This document shows, one piece after another, positions 41,704 through 51,454 of a stretch of DNA of 64,000 nucleotides. Position numbers and translations under genes: made by a program. Under the pieces are notes generated by a model. It was not told the DNA's origin. It saw only the letters and a program-made list of their open reading frames with translations, and did no database searches. Location of the stretch: contig JBLHWY010000002.1 of assembly GCA_047629195.1 (NCBI GenBank), positions 1-64,000 on the forward strand. The letters run 5' to 3'. The stretch's first letter is position 1; each line of letters opens with the position of its first letter. Source of the stretch: UBA4582 sp047629195. GTDB lineage: Bacteria; Pseudomonadota; Gammaproteobacteria; Pseudomonadales; Azotimanducaceae.

Positions 41704-43860
41704 ATGGGTACAGAGAGATCTAAAGTTGGAGCAGGACGAAGTGTCTTAATCGTAGAAGACGAAAAAGCGCAGAGAGAAAGTCTCCAGGAAATGATTTCAA
41801 TGTATGGATACGAGGTTGAAACCGCAGGAAGCGGCGAGCAAGCAATAGAGTTAATGGGGAGTATGAGTTTTGATGTTTTACTTCTCGATCTTAATTTACC
41901 GGGCTTAAGTGGGTTCGATGTCATCGAATTTGTGATTGCACAACAGCTCGATAGTAAAATCATTGTTGTTAGTGGCGAAGCCAGTTTTGGTTCCGCCCGC
42001 CAAGCGTTGAAACAGGGAGCTTACGACTTTTTGCGTAAACCATATGCGCCTGATGAATTACTCAACACAATGAAAAATGCAGCCTATAAAAAGGAGTTGG
42101 AGCACGATCATAACCTGATAGGCAGCAAGCTGAAAGAATCAGAATACCTGCATCGTTTTATCGTTGATCATTCGCCGGACATTGTATTTATGCTCGATAG
42201 CGAGGGACGTTTTACATTCTTGAATGATGCAATTTATCAAACCCTCGGCTACAACAAGAGCGAGTTGATTGGTCATCACTATTCAGAAATCGTTTTTGGT
42301 GCGAGTGCCGACGATGCTAAATACGTATTTACAGAACGCCGATCGGATGATCGTAAGTCGAGCAACGTTGAGATCCAGTTGAAGAGCCTGGGTGAGCATG
42401 GTGCTAAGTTCTTCGACACGAGTTCAATGTCTGTGACCTTAAATCACCATGAATTAACTAATGATGTTTTTCAGGGAACTTACGGCGTTGCTCGAGACGT
42501 GACTGAGAAAAAACGTGCTCAGGAGATGATAAGGTTTCAGGCTTATCATGATTTGTTGACGAAACTGCCCAACAGGGCGTTGATGGAAGACCGGCTTGGA
42601 ATCGCAATTACGCAGGCGAACAGAAATCGGCAGAATTTGGCAGTGATGTTCTTGGATCTTGATCGTTTTAAATGGGTAAACGATACACTTGGTCATGCAA
42701 TGGGTGACCGACTACTACAATCCGTTAGTAAGCGCTTGGAAAAGTGTCTTAGAAAAGGAGATACTTTGGCACGGTTTGGTGGCGATGAGTTTGCTTTGAT
42801 ATTGCCTCAGCTCCAGCGTCATAAAGATGCTGAGACGATAGCGAAAAAGATTCTAAGTGAATTTAGAGAGCCCTTTGTTATTGACAAGCACGAGTTGTTT
42901 GTGAGCGCAAGCATTGGGATTGCAGTGTTTCCAGAGGCTGGTGAAAATGCTGATGCCTTGATTCGTAGTGCTGACCTAGCCATGTATTGCGTTAAAGATA
43001 GCGGTAAAAATGGCTTTGAATTTTACAATGCAGATATGAATGAGCTATCAAATGCCAGGCTTACCATCGAACGTGAACTCCGTGGAGCGCTTGCAAATGG
43101 CGATCTTAGAGTCTGTTACCAGCCACAGGTAAATGCAATAACAGAAAAAATCGTCGGCTTTGAAGCGTTGATTAGATGGGAGCATCCCCAGAATGGATTG
43201 GTCTACCCTAGCGACTTCATACCCGTAGCGGAAGAAACAGGTCTGATTCTTGAAGTTGGTAACTTTGTCTTGGAAACAGCATGTGCTGATATACAACGTT
43301 GGCGAGAATCGGGCTTGGAGAATGTCAGAGTTTCAATAAATTTTTCTGCGCCGCAGGTAGATCAAGATGATTTCATAGAGCGAATAGTCGATACCATGGC
43401 GCGATATGAAGTTCCGGGAAATTGCCTCGAAGTTGAAATCACGGAAAATATCATCATGACAGATATGTCGCAGGTGATTTTGAAACTTAGAGAGTTGGCC
43501 GAGCTGGGTATTAAAGTAGCAGTTGATGATTTTGGTACCGGTTATTCCTCTCTAAGCTATCTGCAACAGTTTCCTATCAATACGCTGAAGATAGATAAGT
43601 CATTTGTGAGTACCATCGAGATAAACGAAGGTGGTACAAGTATCGTTAATGCTATTGTTGCTATGGCTCAAGGTCTGAAATTGAATCTGATCGCGGAAGG
43701 CGTTGAAACTGATCCGCAGCTTGAATACCTAAGAAAACTTGGCTGTGAAGAGATTCAAGGCTGGTTATTCGGCAAAGCTGAGTCGGCGGATCGAACTTTT
43801 GAGGTGTTAACTCAATCACGAGACGGAATAAGCTTGCGAGATATTATGTTGGCTGGGTAA
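41704..43860 (+). CDS. Response regulator with PAS, GGDEF and EAL domains (cyclic-di-GMP turnover)
   Basis: 718 residues. The receiver domain (about 13-125) has its phospho-acceptor Asp62 in LLLDLNLPG; PAS follows (about 142-275); GGDEF near residue 360 is intact (RFGGDEFAL), and an I-site RKGD lies 5 residues before it; the EAL motif is GFEALIRW near 486, with the downstream DDFGTGYSSLSYL motif intact. Both synthesis and hydrolysis sites look functional. Phosphorylation by the upstream HDOD kinase would shift the balance. This is the only c-di-GMP module in the window and may feed the exopolysaccharide locus, but that link is inference. Confidence 0.93.
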   Translation: MGTERSKVGAGRSVLIVEDEKAQRESLQEMISMYGYEVETAGSGEQAIELMGSMSFDVLLLDLNLPGLSGFDVIEFVIAQQLDSKIIVVSGEASFGSARQALKQGAYDFLRKPYAPDELLNTMKNAAYKKELEHDHNLIGSKLKESEYLHRFIVDHSPDIVFMLDSEGRFTFLNDAIYQTLGYNKSELIGHHYSEIVFGASADDAKYVFTERRSDDRKSSNVEIQLKSLGEHGAKFFDTSSMSVTLNHHELTNDVFQGTYGVARDVTEKKRAQEMIRFQAYHDLLTKLPNRALMEDRLGIAITQANRNRQNLAVMFLDLDRFKWVNDTLGHAMGDRLLQSVSKRLEKCLRKGDTLARFGGDEFALILPQLQRHKDAETIAKKILSEFREPFVIDKHELFVSASIGIAVFPEAGENADALIRSADLAMYCVKDSGKNGFEFYNADMNELSNARLTIERELRGALANGDLRVCYQPQVNAITEKIVGFEALIRWEHPQNGLVYPSDFIPVAEETGLILEVGNFVLETACADIQRWRESGLENVRVSINFSAPQVDQDDFIERIVDTMARYEVPGNCLEVEITENIIMTDMSQVILKLRELAELGIKVAVDDFGTGYSSLSYLQQFPINTLKIDKSFVSTIEINEGGTSIVNAIVAMAQGLKLNLIAEGVETDPQLEYLRKLGCEEIQGWLFGKAESADRTFEVLTQSRDGISLRDIMLAG

Positions 43861-43866
43861 TGGTCG

Positions 43867-44130
43867 TTAGTTGACTAACGAGACTGAAATCTGCTGCCAG
43901 CTTACTAGCGCTATAGTGTTCTCCGTATTAGTGCTATCAAGGTCTGCCACTGGTGTTAGTCTTCCCCGGTTATTCTGGGGTAATTCATTCAACTGTGGCT
44001 TGGCTGTTTGCAAGTTATCGGATTCTAAGCGAGTATCAGGCTTGCGCCTGCCGCCACAAGCGAACAGGTTGTTTCGTTTGGCCCTTAATCTAAACAGCGA
44101 TCCATGAGTTGGTGATAATAAGTTTTTCAT
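43867..44130 (-). CDS. Possible small protein downstream of the YvlD-like gene
   Basis: 87 residues from an ATG at 44130 that overlaps the stop of the upstream gene (TAATG), suggesting coupled translation. The sequence (MKNLLSPTHGSL, then polar, Pro- and Asn-rich to the end) has no recognised domain. The frame is open but the length is modest and no homologue is known to me, so it may be chance. Confidence 0.35.
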   Translation of the reverse strand: MKNLLSPTHGSLFRLRAKRNNLFACGGRRKPDTRLESDNLQTAKPQLNELPQNNRGRLTPVADLDSTNTENTIALVSWQQISVSLVN

Positions 44131-44462
44131 TAGAACATCCAAGATAAAAGTGTGTCAGATAGGGTGATGATAATCGCGGCAATAAAAGTTGTTCCCATGT
44201 CCTCAATCTCGAAATCGTCCAAAATTGCGTCTGTTAGGTATAAGAGGAACGCATTGATGATGATCAGAAAGAACCCAACGGTGATTAAAACGAATGGAAT
44301 ACTTAGAAATTTAAGTACTGTTCCGAGGGTCACGTTGATCAAGCTGTATACGATAGCAACAATAATTGCGGTACCGTATCCCTCGACACGGAGTCCGGGC
44401 AACAACTCTGCAAGGAGGAATATGACGCCTCCGAGAATAAGTATGTGAAATAATAAGTCCAT
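44130..44462 (-). CDS. Small polytopic membrane protein (PF04020/YvlD-like, phage-holin-family name)
   Basis: 110 residues with four hydrophobic helices (LLFHILILGGVIFLLAELL; AIIVAIVYSLINVTLG; FVLITVGFFLIIINAFLLYL; TTFIAAIIITLSD). The fingerprint NAFLLYLTDAI fits the widespread YvlD-type membrane family that databases name phage holin-family. Function is unknown; no phage genes are nearby, so a lysis role is unlikely. Confidence 0.88.
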   Translation of the reverse strand: MDLLFHILILGGVIFLLAELLPGLRVEGYGTAIIVAIVYSLINVTLGTVLKFLSIPFVLITVGFFLIIINAFLLYLTDAILDDFEIEDMGTTFIAAIIITLSDTLLSWMF

Positions 44463-44781
44463 TTGTAATCCTAAGTGGCAAATTTCGCGGTTTGATAGTT
44501 GTTAACATACAAATTCCGTGCCATGTCCGTAACTCTCTGATAAACATGACTTATCTTAACCTCGTTCTTTCGGTGTTGGTTCTTATGACCACGCGGTAGT
44601 CAATTTGACTAAAGAATGATTTGCTCGTCTGAAAGAATTTGTTCTACGGTCTGAGTTGGGTTATCAAGATGGCGGTTGTTCTTTCGTCTGGCTGCATTTC
44701 ACTCGGGCGTTAAGGATGGCAAACTATCGATTTACATCAGTTGATATTTATCTGTTTACTAGCAGCAATAGGAGAACTCAA
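44463..44781. other. Intergenic region before the glutathione S-transferase gene
   Basis: 319 bases between divergent genes. An in-frame ORF extends upstream of the transferase to 44656 but has no homology and no ribosome-binding site. No clear promoter, hairpin or RNA gene is visible. Confidence 0.55.
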
Positions 44782-45522
44782 ATGCTAGATCTACATTACT
44801 GGCCGACACCGAACGGAAAAAAGGTAACCATTCAGCTTGAGGAATGCGGTGTGCCGTATAACCTCATCCAATGCAATATTGGTAAGGGAGATCAATTTGC
44901 TGATGAATTTCTCAACATTTGCCCAAATAACCGTATGCCCGCTCTGGTTGACCATGATCCTGAAGATGGAGGCGAGGCGATATCCGTTTTTGAATCTGGT
45001 GCTATTATGCTCTATATCGCCGAAAAAACAGGGCAGTTCATGCCATCTGATATTCGGGGCCGATTTGAAGTCACGCAATGGGTCATTTGGCAAATGGCAA
45101 ATCAGGGACCAAAGACTGGAGAGTGTGGGCATTTTAGACGTTTAGGTGAAGAGCAAGGTGATCAATCATACGCGATCAGAAGATTCACCGATGAGGTTAA
45201 CCGCTTTTATGGTGTATTGAATAATCGGTTGTATAACCAACAATATATCTGTGGGGATGAATATTCGATTGCGGATATGATTTGTTACCCATGGACTATC
45301 AATTGGGAAGGGCAGGGACAGGACATCACCGAGTTTAAGTATTTTAAGCGTTGGTTCGATGAAGTGAGTGAACGTCCCGCTGTTCAAAAAGGAATGGCAG
45401 TGGGGACTGAATTTGCTAATGACTATTCCAAAATGTCTAAAGACGAACTGGCAACCTTACGAAGCATGTTATATAACCAGAGAGCGAGACCGGCTCCGGC
45501 TTCAGGTGGCTTTTTAGATTGA
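44782..45522 (+). CDS. Glutathione S-transferase (YghU/YfcG-like, nu class)
   Basis: 246 residues. The ATG at 44782 has GGAG 7 bases upstream and coincides with the start of homology; a longer frame to 44656 is not supported. The N-terminal thioredoxin-like domain begins LHYWPTPNGKKVTIQLEEC, and NRMPALVDHD and ESGAIMLYIAEKTG are the usual glutathione-binding segments. Relatives reduce disulfides or peroxides with glutathione. It precedes the Dpm1-like gene by only a few bases. Confidence 0.9.
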   Translation: MLDLHYWPTPNGKKVTIQLEECGVPYNLIQCNIGKGDQFADEFLNICPNNRMPALVDHDPEDGGEAISVFESGAIMLYIAEKTGQFMPSDIRGRFEVTQWVIWQMANQGPKTGECGHFRRLGEEQGDQSYAIRRFTDEVNRFYGVLNNRLYNQQYICGDEYSIADMICYPWTINWEGQGQDITEFKYFKRWFDEVSERPAVQKGMAVGTEFANDYSKMSKDELATLRSMLYNQRARPAPASGGFLD

Positions 45523-45524
45523 GC

Positions 45525-46280
45525 ATGCACACTCGGTGGGTGGTGATACCTTGCTTCAATGAAGCTGCTCGATTGAATAATGCTGCTTTGCTAGAGCTTC
45601 TGGCAGAGCAAAATCTCGGCATCGTGCTTGTGGACGATGGTTCTGATGATGGTACTCGAGAATTAATTTTTAAGATTCAGCAGGTTAATTCAGACGTCGA
45701 GGTCCTTGTTTTGCAACATAACGTTGGCAAAGCAGAAGCTGTACGAAGGGGTATGAATCACGCGCTGACTTTGGGCGCCGAGGTTATCGGCTACTTAGAT
45801 GCTGATTTTGCAACACCACCCTGTGATATGTTGGTTTTGTTTCGGCAGCTTGATTTACGGGATGTTAGTGTTTGCCTGGGGTCACGCTGGCTACATTTAG
45901 GCGCGCGAATTGACCGGTCTTCATTCCGTCATTACGGTGGGCGTTTATTCGCAACGGCTGCCTCCGCTGTGCTAAAGATAAATGTTTATGACACTCAATG
46001 TGGAGCAAAGGTATTTCGGGTTAGCGAAAATTTAGTCAGGGCTTTATCTGAACCATTTCTTTCGCGTTGGGCGTTCGATGTTGAGCTTATAGGGCGATTG
46101 TTAAACGACCCAAATGCAGGATACAGTGAACAAGACTTTATTGAGGTACCGCTTCAGCAGTGGAATGATATAAAGGGCTCTAAAATTGGGTTTTTGGATA
46201 TGGTGACAGCAACTTTCGAATTGTTGCTTATCAAGCGGGCACTAAATGTATGGGCTCGAGTTGGCGCTAAGTTTCAATAG
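45525..46280 (+). CDS. Family 2 glycosyltransferase, polyprenyl-phosphate type (Dpm1-like)
   Basis: 251 residues from the ATG at 45525; a TTG six bases earlier overlaps the transferase stop (TTGA). The GT2 fold is clear: VIPCFNEAARL, VLVDDGSDDGT, GYLDADFATPP (DxD motif), and QCGAKVFR. Without C-terminal membrane helices it resembles Dpm1-type enzymes that move a sugar from a nucleotide donor to polyprenyl phosphate. The products could feed the GT39-like proteins encoded downstream, an inference from gene content. Confidence 0.83.
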   Translation: MHTRWVVIPCFNEAARLNNAALLELLAEQNLGIVLVDDGSDDGTRELIFKIQQVNSDVEVLVLQHNVGKAEAVRRGMNHALTLGAEVIGYLDADFATPPCDMLVLFRQLDLRDVSVCLGSRWLHLGARIDRSSFRHYGGRLFATAASAVLKINVYDTQCGAKVFRVSENLVRALSEPFLSRWAFDVELIGRLLNDPNAGYSEQDFIEVPLQQWNDIKGSKIGFLDMVTATFELLLIKRALNVWARVGAKFQ

Positions 46281-46359
46281 CGATTCTTTCGAGAAAGTTG
46301 GTGATTTTTCAACTGTTGGTTTCTAGCTGTCGGTTATAAAACGATGTAAGGGAGAAAAG

Positions 46360-47655
46360 GTGAACGCAAATAAACCATCAATCGATAAACTATTGGAATT
46401 GATTGAAAGTAAAGAAGAAGAACTTATTCTGCTGACTCAGGCGCTGGTGCAAATACCAACGGTTAATCCACCCGGAGATTACTACGGGGACTGCATTGAA
46501 CTTTTACGGAAGAGACTCGAGGCCAGCAAATTTGAAATTAATATCATTCGGGCAGAAGGCACACCAGGTGATACTGAGCAATATCCAAGACTAAATATCA
46601 TCGCTCGAAGAGAAGGAAGCCGCCCTGGTCCTTGTGTGCACTTCAATTCGCATATCGATGTTGTTCCCCCGGGCAACGGTTGGGACGATGATCCTTTTTC
46701 AGCTGCGGTGAAAGACGGGAAAATATTTGGCCGCGGCACTTGTGATATGAAAGGTGGTTTGGCAGCATCAATTATCGCAGTTGAGGCACTGCTTGAATGG
46801 AAGCCAGATTTTGCGGGTGCTATTGAAATTTCTGGCACCGCAGATGAAGAAACAGGTGGATACGGTGGCGTCGCATATTTAGCTGAGAAGGGTTGGATGG
46901 CCGTTCCACGGATCGACCATGTGATTATTCCTGAACCCCTGAATAAAGATAGAATTTGTCTTGGACATCGAGGTGTTTGGTGGTCTGAACTTGAAACTTT
47001 TGGCACAGTCGCCCACGGTTCGATGCCGTTTCTCGGTGATAGTGCGATTAGACACATGGCCGCAGTGCTTGAAGAATTCGAGCAGAAATTGTTGCCATCG
47101 TTACAGCAAAAAGTGACTGCAATGCCAGTCGTTCCAGATGGCGCGAAACAATCAACAATAAATTTCAACTCTATCCATGGTGGGTTAGGCGAAGGTTTCG
47201 CTGGGCTACCTGCACCTATGGTGGCTGATTCCTGTCGATTGGTACTGGATCGAAGGTTTCTGATAGAGGAGGAACTGTCAGAGGTTAAGCTTGAGGTGAA
47301 AAGTATTTTGGAAGAATTAACTGAGTCCAGAGCGAATTTTTCTTACCAGCTAAAGGACCTATTCGAGGTAGTGCCCTCGATGACAGACCAAAATGCGGCG
47401 GTAGTTCAGTCGGTTTCACACGGTATCAACAGAGTGTTTGGCCGCGAACCAGAATATGTTGTTTCACCGGGCACATATGATCAAAAGCATATCGATCGAA
47501 TCGGCAAGTTAAATGATTGTATCGCCTATGGTCCAGGTATTCTTGATCTGGCTCATCAAGCTAACGAGTATGTTGGTATTACTGACATGGTTGAATCAGC
47601 CAAGGTAATGGCGATTGCAACTTATGAACTACTTTCAGGAGAACCTAGCCAGTGA
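46360..47655 (+). CDS. ArgE/DapE-family M20 deacylase/peptidase
   Basis: 431 residues from a GTG with AGGGAG upstream. The dinuclear zinc motifs are clear: HFNSHIDVVPPG, GRGTCDMKGG and ADEETGGYGG (catalytic Glu), with a later GTYDQKHI. The family hydrolyses N-acyl amino acids or peptides. The substrate is not resolved. Its stop overlaps the next SDR gene start (GTGA), so the two are co-translated. Confidence 0.9.
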   Translation: MNANKPSIDKLLELIESKEEELILLTQALVQIPTVNPPGDYYGDCIELLRKRLEASKFEINIIRAEGTPGDTEQYPRLNIIARREGSRPGPCVHFNSHIDVVPPGNGWDDDPFSAAVKDGKIFGRGTCDMKGGLAASIIAVEALLEWKPDFAGAIEISGTADEETGGYGGVAYLAEKGWMAVPRIDHVIIPEPLNKDRICLGHRGVWWSELETFGTVAHGSMPFLGDSAIRHMAAVLEEFEQKLLPSLQQKVTAMPVVPDGAKQSTINFNSIHGGLGEGFAGLPAPMVADSCRLVLDRRFLIEEELSEVKLEVKSILEELTESRANFSYQLKDLFEVVPSMTDQNAAVVQSVSHGINRVFGREPEYVVSPGTYDQKHIDRIGKLNDCIAYGPGILDLAHQANEYVGITDMVESAKVMAIATYELLSGEPSQ

Positions 47656-48401
47656 AGCTCGCAGGTAAAAATGCAATTGTTACGGGCGGAGCTTCTGGTT
47701 TTGGGGCTGGGATAGTCACCAGATTTGTTGCAGAGGGGGCTAAAGTTGCCATAGTCGATCTAAATGAAACGGCAGCCAATGAACTCATTGAGGCTCTTGG
47801 ATCAGACCATGTTCATTTCGAGTTCGCAGATCTGACTGATGGTGCGAGTGTCGCAGAACTATTCAAGCGTCTAAGTTCTCGGTGGCAGTCTCTCGATGTC
47901 TTGGTAAATAATGCAGGAACAACTCATCTTCCCGCATTGCTCGAAGAAGTTTCCGAACAGGACTTTGACAAAGTTTTTTCCGTAAATGCTAAAAGTGTTT
48001 ATTACACTAGCAAATACTGTGTGCCCTGGATGAAGCGGGGAGGCCGCGGCGCAATTGTCAATATCGCCTCAACTGCAGCCCTAAGTCCAAGACCTAACTT
48101 AGCCTGGTACAACGCCTCGAAAGGATGGATGATAACAGCGACAAAATCGATGGCAATTGAGCTAGCGCCATTTGGCATCAGAGCGAATGCTGTTTGTCCA
48201 GTAGCTGGAGAAACGCCATTGCTGGCCTCATTTATGGGAGGTGATACACCCGAAATGAGAGAGAAATTCTTGGCATCAATCCCATTGGGAAGATTCTCAA
48301 CGCCCGAAGATATTGCCGGCGCAACGCTCCATCTTTCCAGTGATGACGCTTCAATGATTACAGGTGTTGCGCTTGAGGTTGATGGTGGTCGCTGTATTTA
48401 G
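47652..48401 (+). CDS. Short-chain dehydrogenase/reductase
   Basis: 249 residues, starting with GTG in the 4-base overlap with the deacylase gene. The cofactor motif GGASGFGAG, NNAG and the active-site YNASK (Ser in IASTAAL) are intact. The C-terminal GVALEVDGG closes the fold. Substrate unknown; the coupling suggests it works with the deacylase on an amino-acid or acyl-amide substrate. Confidence 0.9.
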   Translation: MKLAGKNAIVTGGASGFGAGIVTRFVAEGAKVAIVDLNETAANELIEALGSDHVHFEFADLTDGASVAELFKRLSSRWQSLDVLVNNAGTTHLPALLEEVSEQDFDKVFSVNAKSVYYTSKYCVPWMKRGGRGAIVNIASTAALSPRPNLAWYNASKGWMITATKSMAIELAPFGIRANAVCPVAGETPLLASFMGGDTPEMREKFLASIPLGRFSTPEDIAGATLHLSSDDASMITGVALEVDGGRCI

Positions 48402-48417
48402 TGGTTGTATGTGACCA

Positions 48418-49869
48418 ATGGTTTTTCCCGCTAAATATTCAAATTTGTTTTTAGAACGAACACTTCTTGCTGGCATTTTATTCCTGTTTTTTTTGATCGT
48501 GCATAAGGGATGGGTGGGAATGAGCATGGAACCGGATGGTTTAATCTATGCTAGCGTCTCGGCTCATCTTGCTGAGGGCATAGGTAGCTTCTGGTTTCCC
48601 TACTCGATGTTTAACGAACCATCTTTCCACCACCATCCGCCATTAGCGTTTGGCTTACAAAGCTTGTTGTTCTCATTGTTTGGAGACGAGTATTACGTAG
48701 AGAATGTCTATCAAATTATCTGTTTGTTGGCGGTTGTTGGTCTCATGTGCGGATGCTGGCAACTGGGTGCAAGGCTCGCGGGCAGACAGACTGCGGATGG
48801 TCGTTGGTTTTTGTTGCTGTTATTTTTCTCGATGCCAATAATTGCCCAATCATTTACTAATAATTACCTCGAGAATACGTTGACCGTATTCACTTTGGCA
48901 GCAGTTTATTCTCTGCTAAGAATTCAAGACAAAAACCCGTATTTTCTTTCGTGTTTTATAGCCGGTTTTTTCACAGTCGCGGCGCTGTTGGTAAAAGGCC
49001 CCGTAGGTTTGTTTCCTCTGGCTGTCTTGCCGATTGTCTTGCTTACGATTGGCGGTTCGCTAAATCGAGCCTTTGTGTCTTTGCTCATATATCTTACGGT
49101 CATTTGTCTAAGCTTTGCGCTACTATTCTTGGATGAGGCCGCGAGGGAATCCATACTACTTTATGTGAATTTTCAACTTGTTGGTACTTTGGATGGGGTG
49201 CGCCCGCAGGTACATGGCCGTTCCTATGTGCTGGAACGGTTATTGCAAAATTTGATTGGACCGGGACTACTAGTATTTGGTTTGGTAATTTGGCGTCTGA
49301 AAACCAACTATCGTGCTAAACAGAGCGAAAAGCCTGATCATTTGCACTTTTCTCGGTTTAATCGTGAGAGTATTTTATGGTTGTTGATAGCACTTTCTGC
49401 TTCCATCCCTCTACTTGTAAGTCCTCGGCACCTTTCGCAGTACATCGTTCCCTCGCTACCTTTCTACTCGCTTTTTCTTGCCAGCTTATTACGCCCCTGG
49501 CTTGACCAATTATTGCTTCGCGTGAGGCCGCTGTTGAAGGGAGGTATTCCAGTAGTGACGGTCGCTTTAATACTATTAACCGTGATTGTGTCTTGGCGCG
49601 ATATTGGCGTGATTGAGAGGGATCACAATGTAATTAGTGATATGGAGCGGGTGACTCAATTGGTACCCAGGGCGGAGGCTATTGGTCTTTGTGTTTCGAG
49701 TGACAGTATTTATAGGTTGTTGATGTACCTTTCTCGACACCATTCGATTAAAACCACAACGATGTCCGAGGCAAATTTCCTCTTCTGTGATAATCCACAA
49801 ATAGTGCCCAGAGGTTACAAGTTGGTAACCCCTAGGCTGAATACTATTCCTATGTATTCTCGAGAATAA
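48418..49869 (+). CDS. ArnT-like family 39 glycosyltransferase
   Basis: 483 residues with about ten membrane helices. The first periplasmic loop has MSMEPDGLIYASVS and NEPSFHHHPPLAFG, the acid-His pattern of PMT/ArnT-type enzymes that use a polyprenyl-phosphate sugar donor. It would glycosylate lipid or protein in the periplasm. It follows the SDR gene by 17 bases. The Dpm1-like enzyme (45525-46280) may supply its donor. Confidence 0.78.
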   Translation: MVFPAKYSNLFLERTLLAGILFLFFLIVHKGWVGMSMEPDGLIYASVSAHLAEGIGSFWFPYSMFNEPSFHHHPPLAFGLQSLLFSLFGDEYYVENVYQIICLLAVVGLMCGCWQLGARLAGRQTADGRWFLLLLFFSMPIIAQSFTNNYLENTLTVFTLAAVYSLLRIQDKNPYFLSCFIAGFFTVAALLVKGPVGLFPLAVLPIVLLTIGGSLNRAFVSLLIYLTVICLSFALLFLDEAARESILLYVNFQLVGTLDGVRPQVHGRSYVLERLLQNLIGPGLLVFGLVIWRLKTNYRAKQSEKPDHLHFSRFNRESILWLLIALSASIPLLVSPRHLSQYIVPSLPFYSLFLASLLRPWLDQLLLRVRPLLKGGIPVVTVALILLTVIVSWRDIGVIERDHNVISDMERVTQLVPRAEAIGLCVSSDSIYRLLMYLSRHHSIKTTTMSEANFLFCDNPQIVPRGYKLVTPRLNTIPMYSRE

Positions 49870-49914
49870 GCAGTACTCTCGGGAATAGGAGGTACTCTGA
49901 TAGCGGCCGTAGGG

Positions 49915-50784
49915 TTATTCGAATTCTCTGTGTTCCCACCAGGGGAAAAAGTCTGGCATATCTGAACTGACTTTGCCTGGAAACTCAGCGGGACGTTTTT
50001 CAAGAAACGAAATCACGCCCTCTTTTGCGTCGGGCGATTTACCCATTGCATTTACGCCACGCGAATCGATGTTGTGTGCAACAACTGGGTGATCTGCCCC
50101 AAGCATCTTCCACATCATGTTACGAATCAACGCAATAGATAGGGATGAAGTTTGATCAGCGAATTCTTTTGCCAGTTTTCTTGCTGCGGGAAGCAAATCT
50201 TCTGGTTCGTGAATGCTTCGTACCAGTCCTTTTTCTAACGCTTCAGGAGCATTAAAAACGCGGCCGGAGTAAGCCCACTCTAGGGCCTGGCTGATACCCA
50301 CAAGTCGCGGTAAAAACCAGCTAGAGCAAGCTTCGGGTACGATACCTCGTTTCGAAAAAACGAAACCATATCTTGCAGCGGTAGAAGCTAAGCGAATATC
50401 CATTGCGCATTGCATGGTTGCGCCGATGCCAACTGCTGGGCCATTGCAGGCTGAAATAATAGGCTTTAGGCAATCAAAAATGCGTAGCGTTAATAATCCC
50501 CCACCATCTGCGATTGATTTTTTTACTTTCACCGCTGCCTTTTTTGAACCCGTATCAGCATCAAATGTATCGGCGCCACTGGAAAGGTCTGCGCCAGCGC
50601 AGAATCCGCGTCCGGAACCCGTAACAATTATCGCCTTAACATCGTCATCTGCATCGGCGCGATCTAACGCGTCAATCATTTCTTCCATCATCGTTGAGGT
50701 GAACGCGTTTAATTTCTCTGGTCGGTTAAGCGTAATTGTGAGGATTTGGTCTTCGACCTCATAAATAATTTGTTCGTAGCTCAT
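49915..50784 (-). CDS. Enoyl-CoA hydratase/isomerase family protein
   Basis: 289 residues. Crotonase motifs are clear: GSGRGFCAGADLS (oxyanion hole), NGPAVGIGATMQCAMD and FSKRGIVPEACSSWFLPRLVG. AAGGAAG lies 6 bases before the ATG. The family hydrates or isomerises acyl-CoA thioesters, as in beta-oxidation. The C-terminal part reads SFLEKRPAEFPGKV, typical of the group. Substrate unknown. Confidence 0.9.
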   Translation of the reverse strand: MSYEQIIYEVEDQILTITLNRPEKLNAFTSTMMEEMIDALDRADADDDVKAIIVTGSGRGFCAGADLSSGADTFDADTGSKKAAVKVKKSIADGGGLLTLRIFDCLKPIISACNGPAVGIGATMQCAMDIRLASTAARYGFVFSKRGIVPEACSSWFLPRLVGISQALEWAYSGRVFNAPEALEKGLVRSIHEPEDLLPAARKLAKEFADQTSSLSIALIRNMMWKMLGADHPVVAHNIDSRGVNAMGKSPDAKEGVISFLEKRPAEFPGKVSSDMPDFFPWWEHREFE

Positions 50785-50836
50785 GGTATCTTCCTTTGTT
50801 TTAGATTTTACGTATCATTATTCGGCAGGAGAAAAA

Positions 50837-51439
50837 TTATTGCCCAAAGGTTTTTGCACTCTGTAAATAGAGGTTCTCTCCGGCAGTGTTGCTGCGGCCC
50901 AAAATTTTGTTTCTATGAGGGAAACGGCCAAATTTTGAAATAATCTCACGATGTTCTATTGCGTGATCCGTGAATGCTTTTAGTTGGGGACGCCACTCCT
51001 CCGTCGCTTCTGTTGTGAGAGTTTTGAACAAAGACACTGATTGATTCTGTATTTCAAGTGACTCGGAGTGTTCGAATGGCATATGAAGGAATACTCTTTC
51101 GATAGGTTTTAAGCTTAGGTGTTGCCCGCTCGTCACAATATTTTTCGCAATTTTGAGTGCGGCATCATCGTTGGCGAAGGCTGATGCGCTTCCCCTGTAA
51201 ATATTTCTGGAAAATTGATCCAAAAGTATAACAAGAGCAAGTCCACCCAAAGGGCACTGTTGCCAGTTTTCGAGTAATCCTTGTTCTGCTTCTGATAACA
51301 AGTTGCTAAACCGTAACTGAAGGTCGTGATCAGCTGCTGGAGAACTCATAAACCATAATTTAGTTTTTGAACCCGCGACGACTGGGTCGTCAGCTGCGGT
51401 ACCAATCCAAAACGAAAGAATAGAATCCACAGATGTCAT
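50837..51439 (-). CDS. DUF924-family protein
   Basis: 200 residues. The family pattern (ILSFWIG, LALVILLDQFSRNIYRGSASAFA, ERVFLHMPFEHSE, FGRFPHRNKILGR) is clear and complete. Structures of the family are helical; no biochemical role is established. It lies between the crotonase and the YhhQ-type transporter on the same strand, 15 bases after the latter's stop. Confidence 0.88.
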   Translation of the reverse strand: MTSVDSILSFWIGTAADDPVVAGSKTKLWFMSSPAADHDLQLRFSNLLSEAEQGLLENWQQCPLGGLALVILLDQFSRNIYRGSASAFANDDAALKIAKNIVTSGQHLSLKPIERVFLHMPFEHSESLEIQNQSVSLFKTLTTEATEEWRPQLKAFTDHAIEHREIISKFGRFPHRNKILGRSNTAGENLYLQSAKTFGQ

Positions 51440-51454
51440 CGGCGGGTACTTCTA

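Noticed and set aside
44130..44462. YvlD-like protein as a sign of a prophage
   Set aside because: The phage-holin-family label is a naming artefact; no phage structural, integrase or lysis genes are near.
44656..44781. N-terminal extension of the glutathione S-transferase
   Set aside because: No ribosome-binding site or homology; the ATG at 44782 with GGAG fits the family start.
46482..47168. A 228-codon open frame on the minus strand
   Set aside because: It lies entirely opposite the M20 deacylase gene, whose metal motifs are intact, so it is a shadow frame.
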